From Candidatus Stramentimicrobium fermentans (GTDB lineage: Bacteria; Atribacterota; Phoenicimicrobiia; Phoenicimicrobiales; Stramentimicrobiaceae), in the NCBI GenBank assembly GCA_012520575.1, contig JAAYOB010000023.1:68403-132402 (forward strand): a stretch of DNA of 64,000 nt. Reading direction: 5' to 3'. Under the pieces are notes generated by a model. The model made no database searches, was not told the origin of the DNA, and saw only the letters and a list, made by a program, of their open reading frames with translations. Shown here piece by piece: positions 25,342 to 31,992 of the stretch. Position 1 is the first letter of the stretch. Each line of letters starts with the position of its first letter. The translations under genes and the position numbers were made by a program.

Positions 25342-25708
25342 TAGTTTTTCCTCTTTGAAATATATATTGTTCTACTACCTTGTTATTTAAAACATGTTCA
25401 TCAAAAATAAGTCTAGCAGCTTCCACATCAACATTGTGATAAGTTACGGGAATTTGGTCTTCTGCATAGATATGTACCATGGGTTCCTGAACACAAAAAC
25501 CAAAACATCCTGAGGCAGTAACCACGATGTCATTTCTTTCACTCTTTAGGATCAAATTCAAGAACTCGTTCATTGTCTCTCTTGCTCCGGCAGCTATTCC
25601 ACAGGTACCCATTCCAATAACAATTTTGATATTGTGCTTCCCCGATCTGAGTGCCAAATCTTTCTGCGCTTTGTCCCGCATAATCTTTAGTTCTTCTAGG
25701 TTTTTCAT
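25334..25708 (-). CDS. Thioredoxin-like [2Fe-2S] ferredoxin
   Basis: 124-residue protein with GMGTCGIAAGARE near residue 33 and TASGCFGFCVQEPMVHI near 64-80, the four cysteines of the thioredoxin-like 2Fe-2S ferredoxin family. Such small ferredoxins regularly lie between the regulatory ATPase gene and nuoE in bifurcating hydrogenase and formate dehydrogenase operons of anaerobes. A good ribosome binding site (GGAG) precedes ATG 25708. It appears intact, unlike several neighbours. Confidence 0.9.
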   Translation of the reverse strand: MKNLEELKIMRDKAQKDLALRSGKHNIKIVIGMGTCGIAAGARETMNEFLNLILKSERNDIVVTASGCFGFCVQEPMVHIYAEDQIPVTYHNVDVEAARLIFDEHVLNNKVVEQYIFQRGKTNE

Positions 25709-25764
25709 AAAAACTCCTCTCCAAATGTTACATTTATATTAAAATATGCCGATATCTGTTTGTA

Positions 25765-26301
25765 TTAAACAACATTTATGCTCTTCAACTCTTTTTTAGT
25801 AGTCTCATAAATATGCTTTCTTATCTGCAGATAATCTTTCGAACCTTCTTCTATCTCCTTTTGCAACCCTGAAAAGTCTAAAATCAAATGTTCTCTTCCC
25901 TCTTTTATTATAAAAATCTTCAGTCCGATATCAGGCCTAGACAGGAAGATGTCAGAGAAAGTCATAGCTAAATCTCCAAACGGTTTAGCATCAATATGGG
26001 AGGTATTTATTTTGAATTCCAGTTCAGTTCCTCCTGCCTCATCTTTTCTTCTTATTTTTAAATATCCTCCAGTGTCTTCTGCTGCCCTTTCTAACAAAGG
26101 TAGACCTAGCCCGATTCTCCTGGTTTTCCGGGTAGTTACAAAAGGATCCAGCACTTCCTGTCCGGTAATTCCTCTCCCATTATCAGAGATGCTGCAGAAA
26201 AAATGATTTTTATCATAAGCTATTTTTAATACAACTTCATTAGCTTCTGCATTAAAAGAATTTTCTAAAATATCGAAAATGTGGTCAGCTATATCCTTCA
26301 A
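25765..26301 (-). CDS. Small GHKL-type ATPase of the redox operon
   Basis: Histidine-kinase-like ATP-binding protein without a phospho-acceptor domain. N-box FDILENSFNAEANEV near residues 9-23, G1 box ISDNGRGI near 45, and TTRKTRRIGLGLPLLERAAE near 58-77 are present, followed by GGTELEF and the family-specific HIDAKPFGDLAMTF. I place the start at TTG 26301 because GGAAGG lies six bases upstream and the protein then begins MKDIADHIFDI, the normal family start. The frame is open 30 codons further upstream, but that part is the decayed end of the PHP gene read in another frame. Length 178. Role in the operon is unknown; homologues accompany NADH-linked hydrogenases. Confidence 0.85.
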   Translation of the reverse strand: MKDIADHIFDILENSFNAEANEVVLKIAYDKNHFFCSISDNGRGITGQEVLDPFVTTRKTRRIGLGLPLLERAAEDTGGYLKIRRKDEAGGTELEFKINTSHIDAKPFGDLAMTFSDIFLSRPDIGLKIFIIKEGREHLILDFSGLQKEIEEGSKDYLQIRKHIYETTKKELKSINVV

Positions 26302-26618
26302 TTTCGGCCTTCCTGAGAAAATTATGCAATGAATTAAAATCTTCTCTATCTGTATATTTTCTTGCACATCCCCCAAAATGGGCCAGGCCAACTAACTCAT
26401 TCATACTTTCCTATGAAGCATTTTGCCTTATTAACCATACTCTCCTTCTTTAAGTCGATTGAGTAAAATAGAATGGACTACCGCATTATGGTCAGTAATA
26501 GCAATCAGGTTTAGCCCACTCTGTTCTGCTTTTTTGGTATCCTTTGTGGTGACATTATATTTTCCCCACAAGCTGAAAGAGAAGAATGGATGTGCAAATC
26601 AAGCTTGATTTTTATCAT
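26285..26618 (-). pseudogene. PHP-domain phosphoesterase, internally deleted and frameshifted
   Basis: From ATG 26618 (behind AGAGG) the minus strand reads MIKIKLDLHIHSSLSACGEN then IMSPQRIPKK, a one-base shift, then AEQSGLNLIAITDHNAVV and HSILLNRLKEGEYG before a stop at 26431. DLHIHS and ITDHN are the metal-binding PHP motifs. Further on, LAHFGGCARKYTDREDF and LHNFLRKAEIEGYS, ending at a TGA (26285-26287), look like the C-terminal end with the remaining metal-site AH. About 110-130 codons between the two parts are missing compared with relatives of this operon type. The stop overlaps the start of the next gene, preserving the old coupling. Confidence 0.8.
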
Positions 26619-26943
26619 CCTCTAATAATTTATAAATCATTCCACATAATTGAAATGAATTTTTATCGCTACTATACAAATTAATTCCTTCTTCTTTGGC
26701 TTTATCAGTCAATTCTTGATCAACAACAACATCATTACTAAAAACAATTGCTCGAATACCTTTGATTAGCGCAACAGCGATACTGTTTTTGTGAGCTTGA
26801 ACGGTTATCCAGATACTTTCACTTTCGGCGTGCCCAATAACATCTGACATTAAGTCTCCACAATAACCTGCTTTAATCTCGTCATTGGAGCAGAAAACTA
26901 TTTCATTCAGATTACAACTCTGCACAATCTGACTTAGCTTCAT
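26599..26943 (-). CDS. DRTGG-domain protein
   Basis: 114-residue protein of the DRTGG type that accompanies NADH-linked hydrogenase and formate dehydrogenase operons. Core segment GYCGDLMSDVIGHAESESIWIT at residues 26-47 (quoted parts GYCGDLMSDVI and SIWITVQAH), then AVALIKGIRAIVF and a C-terminal LCGMIYKLLEDD. Function unknown; a ligand-sensing role is inferred from the domain. Its ATG overlaps the TGA of the ancestral CBS-ATPase gene in an ATGA arrangement and its end overlaps the PHP start by 20 bases. Frame intact. Confidence 0.85.
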   Translation of the reverse strand: MKLSQIVQSCNLNEIVFCSNDEIKAGYCGDLMSDVIGHAESESIWITVQAHKNSIAVALIKGIRAIVFSNDVVVDQELTDKAKEEGINLYSSDKNSFQLCGMIYKLLEDDKNQA

Positions 26944-27778
26944 CTTGAATCCTCCAAATAAACTATTGCTTTTAATACAGTACCTGTCTTTATAGAAGAT
27001 TCCCGTCTAATTTGTCAGCACGTTTTTTAGATTAGGCAACTCATTCCGGCACCAAATCCTAATACTCCAATCTGCTCAGAAGCTGCGGCAAAACCGGATT
27101 TCAAAACCTTTTCTATATCATGAATACCTGGACTATAATCTACAGCAGCAATGATTATCCTATCTTACTCCACCTGTGAGATTGTATACCTTCCCAGAGA
27201 ATGTGTACTGATATTTATATCAGCTCCGTAATAGATTATCGACGCTCTTTTTAGAATCTGTTTTTATCAATATTTAATTTTTGTAAATACTTTGCTTATA
27301 ACACTAGCAGGTCTACCAACATTATCGAAATCAGCCTTTCCTGCTTCAAATCGTAGTGGTTTTTGCTGAAATCGCCCATGGTAAGTATTTCAACTATTTT
27401 TGGGGAATGTGTATTTTCTGTTACGGGTAACTGCCCGTATTTATATTTTTCAAATTTTTTAATGGCAGAAACAGGAGAATGGTTCTGAGGGATAGCTATG
27501 ACATCTTTAGACATATAGTCTTTTATTTTCTCGGTAATATAGTTTTCGTCCAGAGTGGTTATTGCATCATCTAGACTAATGATGCCAATTACTTTTTTTG
27601 CTTCATATAAGATAGGCGTACCAGGCATTCTATTCTTCTTTAATGATTGTTGAATTTCACGAAAGGTGACGTCTTCACTAAGAAAAATGACTTTTCTGGT
27701 CATGGCATTTTCTATTTTTAATTGATAGATGAGCTCATGGGCTAAGGTCAATTTTTCTCCGGACTGTAAAATATTCAT
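26940..27778 (-). pseudogene. CBS-domain / anti-sigma-type ATPase fusion, broken by frameshifts
   Basis: The first 160 codons (ATG 27778 to 27296) remain open: two CBS domains with IENAMTRKVIFLSEDV near residue 23 and IKDYMSKDVIAIPQNHSPV near 85. After the second CBS domain the frame shifts, but the rest is readable in pieces: ADFDNVGRPASVISKVF, LQKLNIDKNR, KRASIIYYGADINISTHSLG, then IIIAAVDYSPGIHDIEKVL, GVLGFGAGM, LPNL, and finally SSIKTGTVLKAIVYLEDSR with TGA at 26940-26942. These are the N, G1, G2 and GT parts of an RsbW-like ATPase. At least four frameshifts and one in-frame stop separate them. The CBS part might still be made as a truncated protein with an unrelated tail. Confidence 0.85.
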
Positions 27779-27924
27779 TAGTTTTTCTGTAATTAGATGA
27801 TTATCATATCGGTCTGCACAAAAGTCATTATATCAAGTAGTCGTATGGATAATATTTACACCATAAGCTTATTTTTGTTTATGATTATCGCTCGCTTAAG
27901 GGTAGTTTTTACGATTAAATAGTT

Positions 27925-27942
27925 TTGTGAAATATATCACAA
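27925..27942. promoter_or_regulatory. Rex operator
   Basis: TTGTGA-AATATA-TCACAA is a perfect 18-base inverted repeat and matches the established consensus TTGTGA-N6-TCACAA of the NADH/NAD-sensing repressor Rex. It begins 13 bases downstream of the -10 box at 27956-27961, covering the expected early transcribed region, so Rex binding would block transcription. The rex gene lies just upstream (28130-28762). Confidence 0.9.
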
Positions 27943-27955
27943 AGTTAGCCGAAAT

Positions 27956-27985
27956 ATTGTACCATATGCCGATAAGACATGTCAA
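27956..27985 (-). promoter_or_regulatory. Sigma-70 promoter of the CBS-ATPase/fdh operon
   Basis: On the minus strand, -35 TTGACA (consensus; complement of 27980-27985) and -10 TACAAT (one mismatch; complement of 27956-27961) are 18 bases apart. It points toward the start codon at 27778 and is followed directly by the Rex operator. Confidence 0.85.
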
Positions 27986-28129
27986 ATTTATTAAGTACAG
28001 TCTAAGTAAGTACCTACCTAATTTTGCACTAATCCTATATTTAATAGCAACCATTGATTGTTTTTTCTGTTAATATAACATTCTAGTGAAATAGTATTTT
28101 CTTTTTACGTATGTTCATTTACCGACAGA

Positions 28130-28762
28130 TTAAAACAGATAATAAACCAATTTTTCTAATTCAATAGCAATATCTATATGTTTAATTGATACTTCCGGTG
28201 GGTGCTTAATGTTGATAGGGGCAAAATTAAGTATAGACCTAACCCCTCCTCCTATCATCTTATAAGCTACTTCTTGAGCGGATTCGGCAGGAACCGTTAT
28301 AATACCGATGTTTATTTTCTGATCTTTTAAACATTTTTCCATTTTCTGAATATCTTGTATTTTAATATTATCTACTTTAGTACCTATCTTAGAAACATCG
28401 TTATCGAAAACTAATTTAATATTAAAACCCCTTTTAGAAAAACCCTTGTAACGAAGGAGGGCGGTGCCGATATTGCCAACACCAACCAGGGCGACATCCC
28501 ATTTTTGGCCAGCCCTCATTACTTCTTTTAATTGTTCAGTTAATCCGAATAGAGGATAGCCTACTCCTCTCTTCCCAAAGGCACCAAAATAGGAAAAGTC
28601 TTTTCTAATCTGACTGGAATTAATGCCGGTTATCTCTGACAACTTAGTAGAGGATATGGTAGGTAGATCGGTATCCTGCGCAAATTCAAGTAAAGACAGT
28701 AAAGTCCTATAATAAATTGGTAATCGACCAATAGTTGCTTGCGGAACATGTTTTTTTCTAAT
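28130..28762 (-). CDS. rex: Redox-sensing transcriptional repressor Rex (start codon unusual or lost)
   Basis: Rex senses the NADH/NAD ratio and represses fermentation and hydrogen genes. The C-terminal Rossmann domain shows ALVGVGNIGTALLRY near residue 92 and VPAESAQEVAYKM near 157. The N-terminal winged helix is present in the same uninterrupted frame: HVPQATIGRLPIYYRTLL and TGINSSQIRKDFSYFG, which gives the normal 210 residues if translation begins at ATT 28762. The only upstream ATG (28773-28775, after AGAGG) is one base out of frame. The first ordinary start in frame is TTG 28642, which would remove the first 40 residues, about half the winged helix. Either a rare start codon is used or a one-base insertion has disabled the gene. 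Confidence 0.85.
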   Translation of the reverse strand: MRKKHVPQATIGRLPIYYRTLLSLLEFAQDTDLPTISSTKLSEITGINSSQIRKDFSYFGAFGKRGVGYPLFGLTEQLKEVMRAGQKWDVALVGVGNIGTALLRYKGFSKRGFNIKLVFDNDVSKIGTKVDNIKIQDIQKMEKCLKDQKINIGIITVPAESAQEVAYKMIGGGVRSILNFAPINIKHPPEVSIKHIDIAIELEKLVYYLF

Positions 28763-28828
28763 CTTGATAAGTCATGACCTCTTCTAAAGAGTGCGGGGAC
28801 TTAAAAAGTTGTCCCCATATCTATATTA

Positions 28829-29461
28829 TTATCTTTGGGTAAGCCAGGTCTCATAACCCATTCTTTTTAATTGCTTCAAGGCTTCTTCTGCTTGCCCCTT
28901 AGTTGCATAAGCACCAACTTGCACTTTAAAAGAATTATTTTGTTTTAAAACAAAAGTCTGAAATCCTCGACTTTCAATCTCTTTGGCTAGATTTCTCGCA
29001 TTACTCTCTACGGAAAAAAAACCTACCTGCACAGTATATGCTGAGCCTGAGGGTGGCGTTATCTCGGCCTGTGGGGCATTCGTTTCTGGTTTTGAAGGGG
29101 TTTTAACTATAGGTTTAGCCGGTGTTGGCATTTGGCCTTCTTTAGGGGGTGTTTGTGCCATTGATGGGACCGGACTTTCTTTTTCAACCGGTTTTAGGGG
29201 GACCGTTTTATCTGGCTCAACTAATCCTTCGTTTTGGATAAATAGTTCATCGATTGCTCTTTGCTCTCCTTCACTAATTTTAACCATTTCCTCATCAGCT
29301 ACAGTCTCTTGTTCGGCCTTGAATTCTTTGGGAGGTAAAAAACTTTTTTCTCGAGCCATATAAAATGCCACCGATAAGATTACAATCGCTCCAATCAGGA
29401 TAATGAGAGTTTCCAGATTACTTCTGGTCTGCCTCTTATAGATTCGTCTGGTTCTTCTCAC
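28829..29461 (-). CDS. SPOR-domain membrane protein
   Basis: 210-residue bitopic membrane protein. A basic N-terminus (RRTRRIYKRQTR) is followed by one transmembrane helix (about residues 17-38, LIILIGAIVILSVAFYMA), a Pro/Thr/Lys-rich linker (about 85-130), and a C-terminal SPOR domain (about 140-208; SAYTVQVGFFSVESNARNL, FKVQVGAYATKGQAEEAL). SPOR domains bind denuded peptidoglycan at division sites, so a role in division or wall remodelling is likely. GTG start at 29461 behind AGGAGG. Located 67 bases after the end of rex's upstream region; transcription unit unclear. Confidence 0.9.
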   Translation of the reverse strand: MRRTRRIYKRQTRSNLETLIILIGAIVILSVAFYMAREKSFLPPKEFKAEQETVADEEMVKISEGEQRAIDELFIQNEGLVEPDKTVPLKPVEKESPVPSMAQTPPKEGQMPTPAKPIVKTPSKPETNAPQAEITPPSGSAYTVQVGFFSVESNARNLAKEIESRGFQTFVLKQNNSFKVQVGAYATKGQAEEALKQLKRMGYETWLTQR

Positions 29462-29808
29462 TGGTATACCCCTCCTTTAAACAATACAGGGCATCAAGAA
29501 TAGCTTTTGATATAATTTTACAATTCTTTTAACATTACTGCAACTTTTTATAACTTTTTTTAAGATTATGTCGGCAGTATCTCAATTGTTTTTTCTGCTC
29601 AAGGTTTGGTTTAATTGACCGTTTAATAATAAATATCAGCTAATCCCGCTTGTATGAATTATGATATTATATTAATATTATCTTAACCTTCTATTTAGTT
29701 GAATATAAGCTAGTGTAATAATTTTACAATAAAGAATAGTTGTATATTTTATAGTGTTCCCAATCTAAAAAAATACTATTTCGCTGGGACTAACTATTAT
29801 TTTCTGCT
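29462..29808. other. Divergent intergenic region
   Basis: 347 AT-rich bases between the SPOR gene (minus) and the hydrogenase protease gene (plus), so it must hold promoters for both directions. I see TTTACA-like and TATATT-like boxes on the plus strand near 29720-29755 but not at good spacing. No gene or coding remnant found. Confidence 0.5.
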
Positions 29809-30255
29809 ATGTCTAAAAATTTTCTTTTAGGAATAGGTAATTCTTTACGGACCGATGATGGTGCCGGCTCTTTTGTTGCTCAACATTTCCAGCACCATAA
29901 CTGGAGAGTTATAGATGGTCAGACAGCCCCAGAAAACTATGCCTCAGTAATAAAAAAATTCCGTCCAGACCTTTTGATAATTATCGATGCTGTGGAAATG
30001 AACCTTAGAGCAGGTACTATAAGGCTAATTCCTTTAGAAAAAATTGCTTCTTTCCAATTTTCCACTCATTATTTGCCTTTATCCTATTTGGTGGAATATG
30101 TGGCTCCTTATTGCTCAAATATAATACTAATAGGCATACAACCATTATCTACTGAATTGGGTGAAAATTTAAGTGAACCTGTACTAAAAGCATGTTATCT
30201 GCTTATTGACCTATTGCAAGATAACAGACTAAGCTCCATTCCAATTTTAACCTGA
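29809..30255 (+). CDS. Hydrogenase maturation protease (HycI/HyaD family)
   Basis: Endopeptidase that removes the C-terminal tail of the [NiFe] hydrogenase large subunit after metal insertion. 148 residues; FLLGIGNSLRTDDGAGSFVA at residues 5-24 holds the first nickel-sensing Asp, IIIDAVEM near 57 the second, and FSTHYLPLSYL near 85 the histidine. IGIQPLSTELGENLSEPV is typical of the HycI branch, which serves group 4 hydrogenases. Only plus-strand protein gene here, facing the mbh operon end-to-end at 30376. The substrate is very probably MbhL, whose C-terminus reads DPCIGCMDR followed by 32 residues. Confidence 0.92.
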   Translation: MSKNFLLGIGNSLRTDDGAGSFVAQHFQHHNWRVIDGQTAPENYASVIKKFRPDLLIIIDAVEMNLRAGTIRLIPLEKIASFQFSTHYLPLSYLVEYVAPYCSNIILIGIQPLSTELGENLSEPVLKACYLLIDLLQDNRLSSIPILT

Positions 30256-30375
30256 TTCTTACTCTGACTCAATTTATTTCTACATCCAATAAGATTTTAT
30301 CTTGCTATAGAATAAAAACTTTACTTGAACTGCAGAGAAAAATAGTGGGAATTCATATCTTCTCTGTTAGCTAAA

Positions 30376-30783
30376 TTATTTAACAATTAATTCCGGGGCA
30401 TGCCGGTCCTCATTTGCTAACAAAAAATCTTCAGACATACTCAGCACATTGACCGGGCAAATATCATTACACTGTGAACAAAAGATACAGCGGTCAATTC
30501 TAATCTTTATTTTTTTATCTTCAGGTAAAAATTCAATCGCCCGAGAAGGACATACCTTTATACATAAGCGGCACCCGATACATTTTTCCCGATCATAGGT
30601 TATTTTTCCTCTAAATTTTTCCGGAACTGTAACCGGTGCATTAATCTCAGCTTCACCATCCTGTACTTTATTGATAAGCTCGGTAACGGTTATTTTACCG
30701 GGATGGTGTTTCACCGGAAAACAATTTGTAGTCGGTTTGCGTATCAGTTGTTTTATTAATTCCCATATTAACGGGGTCGGCAT
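30376..30783 (-). CDS. mbhN: Membrane-bound hydrogenase subunit MbhN (two-[4Fe-4S] ferredoxin-like)
   Basis: NuoI-like electron-transfer subunit linking ferredoxin to the hydrogenase core. Two cluster motifs are visible: CIGCRLCIKVCPSRAI near residue 63 and CIFCSQCNDICPVNVL near 95. I place the start at ATG 30783, with GAGGTG upstream, rather than the TTG two codons earlier. Length 135. It is the last gene of the mbh operon but is separated from mbhM by about 200 bases that include an inverted repeat, an unusual gap in an otherwise overlapping operon. Confidence 0.92.
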   Translation of the reverse strand: MPTPLIWELIKQLIRKPTTNCFPVKHHPGKITVTELINKVQDGEAEINAPVTVPEKFRGKITYDREKCIGCRLCIKVCPSRAIEFLPEDKKIKIRIDRCIFCSQCNDICPVNVLSMSEDFLLANEDRHAPELIVK

Positions 30784-30813
30784 AATCAAACACCTCTTTC
30801 GTCTGCACTGTGT

Positions 30814-30845
30814 GCCATCAGAGTAAAAACTTCCACACTGATGGC
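30814..30845. other. Inverted repeat in the mbhM-mbhN gap
   Basis: GCCATCAG (30814-30821) and CTGATGGC (30838-30845) form a perfect eight-pair stem with a 16-base loop. No T-run follows, so a transcript-processing or attenuating hairpin is more likely than a terminator. Confidence 0.45.
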
Positions 30846-30984
30846 TTGCAGCTTTAAATTTTTTGTTGTAAAAGCATATTTACGGTATAGATGTTAAAAA
30901 CACCAAAATTAATTTTTCATGAACTATATTCTTTAGTAAAACACTAAGATTATCTTCTTGTAAACGATACTATCCGGATTAATC

Positions 30985-31992
30985 TTATATCAGATAGTCA
31001 ACTGCCATAAACAATAAACCGATTAGCCCTATTACCGATAAAAAGATTAAATAGGCCGAGGAGGCTTGATCTATCTTCAATCGTGCCAAAGCAACACGGA
31101 TAAAGGTTACTTCAAAGAATAGAACCACAAATAATTTAACAAAAAAGAATAGTATGTCCATAATATAGGCCGGGAATCCGCTTAAAGAGAGTAATGGTGA
31201 TATATTATAAGGAAAAAATAACACTATAGTCAGGGTTCCCATTACCACCATTTTAACCGCATTGGTCAGTTCAAATAAAGCCAAGTTACGACCGGAATAC
31301 TCCACCAGGACACCACCGGCTAATTCCGTTTCCGCCTCAGGTGTATCGAAAGGTACAACGGATAACTCAGCCGGAGTAACTATAACCAAGGTAAATAGCA
31401 ATAGTATGGCACCTAAGAAACCGAGTGGGCCAACTATGCCCCAGATAGGATTAGTGCTGAACGATGCTAGTGAAAAGACTTTTAGTCCGGGAAAGGCTAG
31501 ATTCAGGCGCCAGCCTAAAACAATAACGGTGGTCACTAAGGGTAGCTCATAACTCATCAACAGGACCATCTCTCTTTGTGCTCCGATGCTGGCATAAGAA
31601 GAGCCAGAGGAAAACCCTCCTGTCACCAGAGCAACGGCAGGCATAGCAAGTAAATAGACAATCAGTATTAAATCACCGGAATTGGCAAACAGTGCCGGTA
31701 TAGGACCAAATGGGAGATAGAATAAAATGGTTATTGTAGATACTAATGCCAGAACCGGTGCACCGTTAAAAATCCAGGGAACTGCATTTTTAGGAACAAT
31801 ATTCTCTTTGATCATCAGCTTAAAAAAGTCCAAAAAAGGCTGTCTGATAGGAGGCCCTACACGAGATTGCAACAAGGCTGCCAATTTACGGTCAATACCT
31901 TTATAAAACAGCCCTATTATTACCCCTAATACTGCAATTAGCAACGTACCTAAGATTTTTAAAATAAAAATAAAGATACTGCTTACGCTCAT
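30985..31992 (-). CDS. mbhM: Membrane-bound hydrogenase subunit MbhM (NuoH-like)
   Basis: Integral membrane subunit at the interface between the hydrogenase arm and the membrane. 335 residues with about eight membrane helices; conserved segments RVGPPIRQPFLDFFKLMIKE near residue 43 and PFDTPEAETELAGGVLVEYS near 215, the latter matching the acidic loop that faces the catalytic arm in complex I. Start overlaps the mbhL stop by four bases. Confidence 0.95.
   Translation of the reverse strand: MSVSSIFIFILKILGTLLIAVLGVIIGLFYKGIDRKLAALLQSRVGPPIRQPFLDFFKLMIKENIVPKNAVPWIFNGAPVLALVSTITILFYLPFGPIPALFANSGDLILIVYLLAMPAVALVTGGFSSGSSYASIGAQREMVLLMSYELPLVTTVIVLGWRLNLAFPGLKVFSLASFSTNPIWGIVGPLGFLGAILLLFTLVIVTPAELSVVPFDTPEAETELAGGVLVEYSGRNLALFELTNAVKMVVMGTLTIVLFFPYNISPLLSLSGFPAYIMDILFFFVKLFVVLFFEVTFIRVALARLKIDQASSAYLIFLSVIGLIGLLFMAVDYLI

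Larger units (their letters stand above)
27779..28129. promoter_or_regulatory. Control region of the decayed fdh operon
   Basis: 351 bases without genes between the CBS-ATPase start and the rex stop. Contains the promoter and Rex operator listed below. The 5' untranslated leader after the operator is about 145 bases; I saw no riboswitch-like structure in it. Confidence 0.7.

Noticed and set aside
26302-26391. N-terminal extension of the small ATPase from TTG 26391
   Set aside because: The 30 extra residues are unlike the family, have no ribosome binding site, and are explained as the out-of-frame end of the PHP gene; TTG 26301 has GGAAGG at ideal spacing.
30787-30822. Sigma-54 promoter upstream of mbhN (TGGCAC followed by GCA)
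   Set aside because: The GG-GC spacing is two bases too short for the -24/-12 consensus.
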